Source: CAZZBK01 sp964387325 (GTDB lineage: Bacteria > Planctomycetota > Planctomycetia > Pirellulales > PNKZ01). From it: a stretch of 11,067 nucleotides of DNA. A program made the translations under genes and the position numbers. Shown here piece by piece: positions 8,401 to 11,067 of the stretch. The notes under the pieces are model-generated. The model saw only the letters and a program-made list of their open reading frames with translations, was not told where the DNA came from and ran no database searches. Every line of letters begins with the position of its first letter. Position 1 is the stretch's first letter. Location: the NCBI GenBank assembly GCA_964387325.1, contig CAYLYE010000208.1, positions 1 through 11,067 of the forward strand, written 5' to 3'.

Positions 8401-8721
8401 CGAGGCCATGCGATAAGCGCCATCCTGCAACCCCGCGGCCGTGACCTGAAGTCGATCCGTGTGTTCGCTCTGGCCCACGAATATCTTGACGGCCTGCTCG
8501 CCGGGTGTGGTGACAATCGGCAGATGCGCTCCGGATAACTTCTTCACATAGGTCTGTAGATCATGTGCAGCAAGCCGCACCGCGCGCTGGGGTTGTGCGG
8601 CAATGACAATCTCGGCGCGCGGTTGCCCATCCTCGACGATAAACATGTCGGCAGCTTGCAGCGGAGCCAGCAGCAAGGTTGTGAGGGCGAAGACAAAATA
8701 CCGTGTTGATTGCATGTTCAT
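5410..8721 (-). CDS. Exported DUF4838 glycoside-hydrolase-like protein with CBM9-like domain and TPR tail
   Basis: A protein of about 1,103 residues, read as a secreted glycan-processing enzyme. Residues 1-24 are a signal peptide (FVFALTTLLLAPLQAAD). Residues about 25-225 resemble the N-terminal domain of GH67 alpha-glucuronidases (RAVRLAAHDLQTYVKKLSG, then VKIFVGQSEHTDRL and FLHRLGVRWYLPGE). About 235-540 is the DUF4838 core, with SVMPPDGYTAICQCKLCEG and its Cys-x-Cys-x-x-Cys cluster at about 349-354. About 615-825 is a CBM9/DOMON-like module (IVIDGKLDDDYWQ, later GDAVEILLE and DHWTVEMRLP). From about 835 to the end are helical TPR-like repeats (RGQYDEALATLRK, AGRKDEALRVYQS). Starts at 8721 and 8715 both give a clean signal peptide; one at 8760 would add 13 residues before it. 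No strong ribosome site is visible. Catalytic residues and substrate are unproven. The upstream neighbours on the same strand are two DUF1080 genes, about 520 bp away. Confidence 0.88.
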   Translation of the reverse strand: MNMQSTRYFVFALTTLLLAPLQAADMFIVEDGQPRAEIVIAAQPQRAVRLAAHDLQTYVKKLSGAHLPIVTTPGEQAVKIFVGQSEHTDRLQVTAAGLQDGAYRMASGDNWLVLIGNDKDYTPIEPWARSSSERGEHGKVQAEWDKITGALWGVPMASIYKHRISLPGEMGRPDAAVGKIEPWQAWGGDERGSFNAVAGFLHRLGVRWYLPGELGEIVPKLKSIPLPKINVTVRPDFAMRRFAFRFGVNKSLETALWAMRLGTRDPLDFEQAHGMAIMTGREANFAAHPDWYALYGGKRHFQPGYTKNQLCYSNEELFQETVRYVRAQFDHYKVKAVSVMPPDGYTAICQCKLCEGQDTPQRDQPGLLSDHVWGFVNRVAKEVGKTHPDRWVYNCAYGSYALPPLKLDKLEPNVLVGIVGGRGAPRSHKPQQQAEIAQRRADWAAKTDNPIVVCENYPLTDRGWYLPAFTPSALGESVKATQGISQGEDITLSMDFSKVGAGLNHFLVYFTARSYWGGKDLDTKAMFREYCRLFYGPAEHEMHTFFTYCEANWQEMEKDKTKVDAALAYFAAAQAKVEKNSLYAQRVALIDEFLKDLRSKSQLLGRQRGPVPQFRIGRDAAGIVIDGKLDDDYWQTYPEPFIGGLRELQTGGRPTFGTQFKAAWGQDGSLYFAIRCDDHPGEKLNIGATKDDDPALWYGDAVEILLETESHSYYQIAVSPAGAIADMDRSAARDAWLSWDANAEVATHIADDHWTVEMRLPITYDDNDPLHQVIGRKPSASLPWHFNICRHRIREDGAEASAYAPTGKANFHEVMKFAHFYEGRYVQFAAGKADEDYLEATRVAAEFMRQGQRAEALAVYTSAAEGKANDFQKSAALEQAAAIARSLRQYERASQLTARIPIEAVKKAVQMQSLLDQAKVPHVITDFGQENIAAWPFWKRGAGYFSRGKAYAILKSGRAAEADLTQSLEWTSDPRIRDSIRETLARNREHNLQDDTAALAAYRSIIDSASQINSAEQFTALQGIARILTKRGQYDEALATLRKVEIAKVGGIWRGSLLLALGNTLRAAGRKDEALRVYQSVLDDSAADAEQRKSAERGMMDRP

Positions 8722-8806
8722 ATCTTGAATTGAAAAGAGGCACAATGCGTGAACCATCACGGTTGAATTCGCGAGCGGTCATCGAGACATCAAGCTCGGC
8801 GCGAGC

Positions 8807-8849
8807 GGTTAAGGCTCCTCAGCTATCTTACGACAACGTCGTCTTAACC
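8807..8849. promoter_or_regulatory. Nested inverted repeat upstream of the DUF4838 gene
   Basis: GGTTAAG at 8807-8813 is the exact reverse complement of CTTAACC at 8843-8849. Nested between them is ACGAC-AAC-GTCGT at 8830-8842, directly abutting the right outer arm. The block lies about 86-128 bp upstream of the DUF4838 start, a position suited to an operator or a structured 5' leader. Function is inferred from position and symmetry only. Confidence 0.35.
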
Positions 8850-8957
8850 TCTCTCCCCAACTCGGGAGCGGGGGCCATGAAGGGCCAATGCCGATATCCG
8901 CTCCAGCAGCCTGATCCGGCGGCTGCGCCGCCCCCTTCTCCCGATGGGCGAAGGGGG
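8850..8957. repeat. GC-rich hairpin block, possible dispersed intergenic (REP-like) repeat
   Basis: Two adjacent strong hairpins are visible. GGCGGC-TGC-GCCGCC lies at 8918-8932. CCCCCTTCTCCC at 8931-8942 pairs with GGGCGAAGGGGG at 8946-8957 around a GAT loop, with one T-G wobble in 12 pairs. The left part, CTCTCCCCAACTCGGGAGCG, has imperfect symmetry of the same kind. Such cytosine- and guanine-run hairpins look like dispersed intergenic repeats, but only a genome-wide search can show copy number. It lies between genes on the same strand and may also act as a transcription terminator or mRNA stabiliser. Confidence 0.4.
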
Positions 8958-9151
8958 TGGTTCGACACGCCTCTTTTCGTCAGGCCACACGTCTTCTAAG
9001 CGTGGTTGATCCAACACACGCAACGTTCTCCCAAACACCCGGATGAGGTGGCAAGAGCCCCGACTCGCGGGCGCGCGGTTCGTTCGCCTTTCGTTTGAGA
9101 CTTCGTGCGTTTTTTGTGGTGATGCTTCCGAAGTCGATCGCCGCAATGATC

Positions 9152-9177
9152 GCAAAGCAAAGCACAGCACAGCAAAG
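9152..9177. repeat. Pentanucleotide tandem repeat, five units of GCAMA
   Basis: Five consecutive five-base units read GCAAA, GCAAA, GCACA, GCACA, GCAAA, then G. It is non-coding and lies about 63 bp from the stop of the downstream DUF1080 gene. It looks like a short decayed microsatellite; no function is proposed. Confidence 0.6.
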
Positions 9178-9239
9178 ATAAAAGCTGGATCGGCACACGG
9201 GAGACTAATTCCCGTTGCAGAACAATGGACTGCCAAAGG

Positions 9240-9998
9240 CTACTTGCCAGAACCGGGGGCGGGGGCGGCGAGTACTTCTTTGAGCACGCCAGCGGCTTCG
9301 TCGCCGGTCAAGCGACGGAGCTTCAGGTCCTTGAACTCGACACGCATCGCGCCGCCGGCGTGCAGCTGCAGGGCCAGAATGCCTTTGGCCGCGTTGCTCG
9401 GGGCGTTGTCGGTGACGTCGACCGTGATTTCTCCGTTGATCTGATGGATCAATCGCGAACCGACGGCCGTGATGCGAACTTCGTTCCAGGCCCAATCGGT
9501 CAGATTGGTTTTGCCCCCGACAGGGCCAGTGACCTTCGCCTTCCCTTCGGCGTCGATCAGCACCGCCTGATTGCGTTGCGCAATAATTCCGCGGCCGGGC
9601 ATCTTCTCGCCGTAGAGCATGCCGAAGTAATTCTGGCTCGGATGCAGATCGCATTGGTAGCCAGCCACAACATAGTTCGCTTCGTCGACCACCTTGCTAC
9701 GGTACTGAACGCCGGAGTTATTGCCGCGAAAGCGAACCTGACAGCGGAAGTCAAAGTCGGCGACCTCGCCTCCTTGCCACACCAAGAACGTGTTCCCCTT
9801 GGTGGGTTTTTCCTTGGTCGTCTCGCCGACGATCGCGCCATCGACCACGCTCCAAAATGTTTCCAGCCCTTTCCAGCCGGTGAGGTCGCGACCGTTGAAC
9901 AGCGTCTCGTAGTCGGCAGCCCAGGCCGCAGGGGCCTGCGAAACCATCATCGTCAAGCACAGAAATACACAGCGGAAACGGGCGAGTGAGTTCGTCAT
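9240..9998 (-). CDS. Secreted DUF1080 (3-keto-disaccharide hydrolase-like) protein, second of a tandem pair
   Basis: A 252-residue protein with a signal peptide (about 1-28, VFLCLTMMVSQAPAAWA then AD) and one DUF1080 domain, a concanavalin-like beta-sandwich. Family hallmarks are LFNGRDLTGWKG at about 33-44, GAIVGETTKEKP with GNTFLVW at about 54-74, NNSGVQYRSK at about 93-102 and the closing GILALQLHAGGAMRVEFKDLKLR at about 206-228. Members of this family include enzymes acting on 3-keto-glycosides, and planctomycetes carry many copies. The C-terminus extends by about 22 alanine/glycine/proline-rich residues past the domain. The start at 9998 gives the signal peptide directly but lacks a clear ribosome site. 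It lies 74 bp downstream of a same-strand paralogue, so the two are probably one operon. Which sugar it handles cannot be told from sequence. Confidence 0.92.
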   Translation of the reverse strand: MTNSLARFRCVFLCLTMMVSQAPAAWAADYETLFNGRDLTGWKGLETFWSVVDGAIVGETTKEKPTKGNTFLVWQGGEVADFDFRCQVRFRGNNSGVQYRSKVVDEANYVVAGYQCDLHPSQNYFGMLYGEKMPGRGIIAQRNQAVLIDAEGKAKVTGPVGGKTNLTDWAWNEVRITAVGSRLIHQINGEITVDVTDNAPSNAAKGILALQLHAGGAMRVEFKDLKLRRLTGDEAAGVLKEVLAAPAPGSGK

Positions 9999-10059
9999 GG
10001 TGTGGTATTCAATCCGAGAAAAAAGGAATGATTGGAGATGGTCGTTCGTTGCTGGTCGC

Positions 10060-10073
10060 GGCGGTGCGCCGCC
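10060..10073. other. Short GC hairpin just after the stop of the first DUF1080 gene
   Basis: GGCGG-TGCG-CCGCC is a perfect five-pair stem with a four-base loop. It abuts the minus-strand stop codon (TAG at 10075-10073) and lies in the 74-bp gap between the paralogues. No T run follows, so it is more likely an mRNA-processing or attenuating stem than a full terminator. It resembles the stem at 8918-8932. Confidence 0.35.
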
Positions 10074-10813
10074 TATTCAAACGCCTTGATGCGAATGTTC
10101 TTGAACTCGACCCACATCGGTTTGCCGGCGTGCAGTTGCAGCGCGAGGATCCCCTCGCTGAGCGCCAGCTCGGGAGCGTTGTCGGTGAAATCGATCAACA
10201 ATTGGCCATTCAAATAATGCTGAATGCGATTCCCTCGAGCCACGATCACCACGTCGTTCCAGCCGTCGAGCTTGAAGAGCTTTTCATAGCCGGCGGCGTC
10301 GATCAGATCGCTGGCGACGACCTTCTTGCCGGTCGGTTCCCAGGTCACCTGTTCGCCGACGAGGCATATGCGTCCGCGCTTGCCCCCTTCGTCGTAGATG
10401 AACCCAGCGACATTGGGCAGGGCCGCTTCGTTACGCAGTTCGTGCTGGTAGCCGCGAACCACCCAGGCGTTGTTGACCTTGCCGTCGGTGATATGCTTCG
10501 AGCGGTATTGGATCCCGGAGTTGTTCGTCGCGTTGCAGCGGAACGACAAACGTAGATCGAAATCCTTGGTGCGGCCTTCTTTCCAAAGGATGAACGTGTT
10601 GCCTTTGGCCGGGTTGTCGGCGGTCGTCTCGCCATGAATGACGCCGTCCTTGACGCTCCACAGTTTGGGGTCGCCGTCCCAGCCGCTCAGGTCTTTGCCG
10701 TTGAAGATCGACCGCATCGCGCTGGGCTCGGCCGGAGCGGTACGCGAAACGGGCTCAGCGGCCAGCGTCGGGGCCGTGAGGATCAAACACCAACACATCA
10801 CGTCGCGAATCAT
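10073..10813 (-). CDS. Secreted DUF1080 (3-keto-disaccharide hydrolase-like) protein, first of a tandem pair
   Basis: A 246-residue exported protein with a single DUF1080 domain. The signal peptide is about residues 1-19 (DVMCWCLILTAPTLAAE), followed by a short proline/alanine linker. Family motifs are IFNGKDLSGWDG at about 36-47, GVIHGETTADNP with GNTFILWKEG at about 57-80, NNSGIQYRSK at about 97-106 and GILALQLHAGKPMWVEFKNIRIK at about 221-243. Compared with its neighbour the ends of the domain match closely while the middle (about 115-190) diverges, which suggests a different substrate. The ATG at 10813 was chosen because GGAG lies six bases upstream and a signal peptide starts there; a far upstream start at 10981 would add 56 arginine-rich residues that hide the signal. 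It is the first gene of the minus-strand set in the window. Confidence 0.93.
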   Translation of the reverse strand: MIRDVMCWCLILTAPTLAAEPVSRTAPAEPSAMRSIFNGKDLSGWDGDPKLWSVKDGVIHGETTADNPAKGNTFILWKEGRTKDFDLRLSFRCNATNNSGIQYRSKHITDGKVNNAWVVRGYQHELRNEAALPNVAGFIYDEGGKRGRICLVGEQVTWEPTGKKVVASDLIDAAGYEKLFKLDGWNDVVIVARGNRIQHYLNGQLLIDFTDNAPELALSEGILALQLHAGKPMWVEFKNIRIKAFE

Positions 10814-10819
10814 GGGGTA

Positions 10820-10823
10820 CTCC
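10820..10823 (-). promoter_or_regulatory. Ribosome binding site GGAG for the first DUF1080 gene
   Basis: On the minus strand GGAG is followed by the six-base spacer TACCCC and then ATG. This site selects the start at 10813 over the longer in-frame start at 10981. Confidence 0.7.
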
Positions 10824-10992
10824 AAGGCAGGGCGTCGAAGAACTCCGAAGTGGCGCTCTCGACGGATGGCCCGATCGACAGGGGCACGGGGTTCAAAGGG
10901 GTTATTCAGTGCCTGAAATAGTAATCCAGCCCGGGTGCGAAGTCGAGATTGAGCCGGCTGATTGGCCCGTATGACCGTCACCGCTTTGGGTG

Positions 10993-11043
10993 GCTGGCGT
11001 TTTGCGCAGCAAAACCCCGCCCGGGGAGGGAGACCCCGCCAGC
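10993..11043. repeat. Compound inverted repeat in the non-coding right end
   Basis: An outer pair, GCTGGCG at 10993-10999 and CGCCAGC at 11037-11043, encloses a perfect hairpin GTTTTGC-GCA-GCAAAAC at 10999-11015 and CCCC (11015-11018) facing GGGG (11023-11026). ACCCCGCC occurs twice (11014-11021 and 11033-11040). The rest of 10814-11067 is non-coding leader DNA for the DUF1080 gene with no recognised promoter hexamers. The block could be a dispersed repeat or the end of a neighbouring transcript outside the window. Confidence 0.4.
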
Positions 11044-11067
11044 GATTTTTGACGGGTTTTGGGGGGC

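Larger units (their letters stand above)
8722..9239. other. Intergenic region of about 520 bp without a convincing gene
   Basis: Open frames in this stretch lie across GC-rich hairpins and translate to arginine/serine/proline-rich strings without domain character, so no gene is called. It holds, from left to right: two copies of GCGAGCGGT exactly 30 bp apart (8771-8779 and 8801-8809), a nested inverted repeat (8807-8849), a GC-rich hairpin block (8850-8957) and a pentanucleotide repeat (9152-9177). It must also contain the promoter of the minus-strand DUF4838 gene and any terminator of the DUF1080 pair. No clear -10/-35 pair was identified. Confidence 0.5.

Noticed and set aside
8771..8809. 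CRISPR-like direct repeat
   Set aside because: Only two short 9-bp copies with no array, spacers or cas genes.
8844..9236. A 130-codon minus-strand frame in the large intergenic region
   Set aside because: It runs across the GC-rich hairpins and microsatellite and reads as low-complexity arginine/serine/proline-rich sequence without domain features.
9225..10555. Two plus-strand open frames (9225-9989 and 9986-10555) opposite the DUF1080 genes, apparently overlapping like an operon
   Set aside because: Both mirror the paralogous DUF1080 genes, whose similar codons leave similar antisense frames open. The minus-strand proteins have signal peptides and clear family motifs.
10814..10981. An N-terminal extension of the first DUF1080 protein to 10981
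   Set aside because: The extension is arginine-rich and would bury the signal peptide; GGAG with correct spacing marks the start at 10813.

Overview
The window looks like chromosomal DNA from a planctomycete, probably of the Pirellula/Rhodopirellula type. Base composition is moderately GC-rich. Two secreted DUF1080 (3-keto-disaccharide hydrolase) proteins sit beside a secreted DUF4838 protein with a CBM9-like domain and TPRs, a combination heavily expanded in that phylum. Several genes lack a good Shine-Dalgarno sequence and the intergenic DNA carries GC-rich hairpins. The assignment is inference from protein families; there is no rRNA or marker gene.

Layout, left to right. (1) 3-839 (+): the 3' end of a gene cut by the window edge, probably an AsmA/TamB-like envelope protein. 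(2) 909-1640 (-): a PAS-AraC transcription regulator, divergent from (3) 1884-2990 (+): a Tat-type exported calcineurin-like metallophosphoesterase. (4) 3113-4048 (+) and 4045-5343 (+): translationally overlapping genes for a proline-racemase-family enzyme, best read as 4-hydroxyproline 2-epimerase, and a DadA-like FAD amine oxidase, best read as D-hydroxyproline dehydrogenase. These are the first two steps of trans-4-hydroxy-L-proline catabolism; the deaminase and the 2-oxoglutarate semialdehyde dehydrogenase are not in the window. (5) A 66-bp convergent gap. (6) 5410-8721 (-): an exported protein of about 1,100 residues with a GH67-N-like region, a DUF4838 core, a CBM9-like module and a TPR-rich tail. 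(7) An intergenic region of about 520 bp with nested inverted repeats, a direct repeat, GC-rich hairpins and a pentanucleotide repeat. (8) 9240-9998 (-) and 10073-10813 (-): two secreted DUF1080 paralogues. (9) A non-coding end region with a compound inverted repeat near 10993-11043.

Functionally there are two modules facing each other: intracellular hydroxyproline degradation, probably with its own regulator, and an exported glycan-processing set. A speculative link is growth on hydroxyproline-rich glycoproteins, in which glucuronate-bearing glycans are attached to hydroxyproline. No CRISPR array, tRNA, rRNA, transposase or phage gene was seen. Nothing here is clearly a new defence or mobile system; the most unusual items are the domain architecture of the 1,100-residue protein, the metallophosphoesterase beside hydroxyproline genes, and the structured intergenic DNA.
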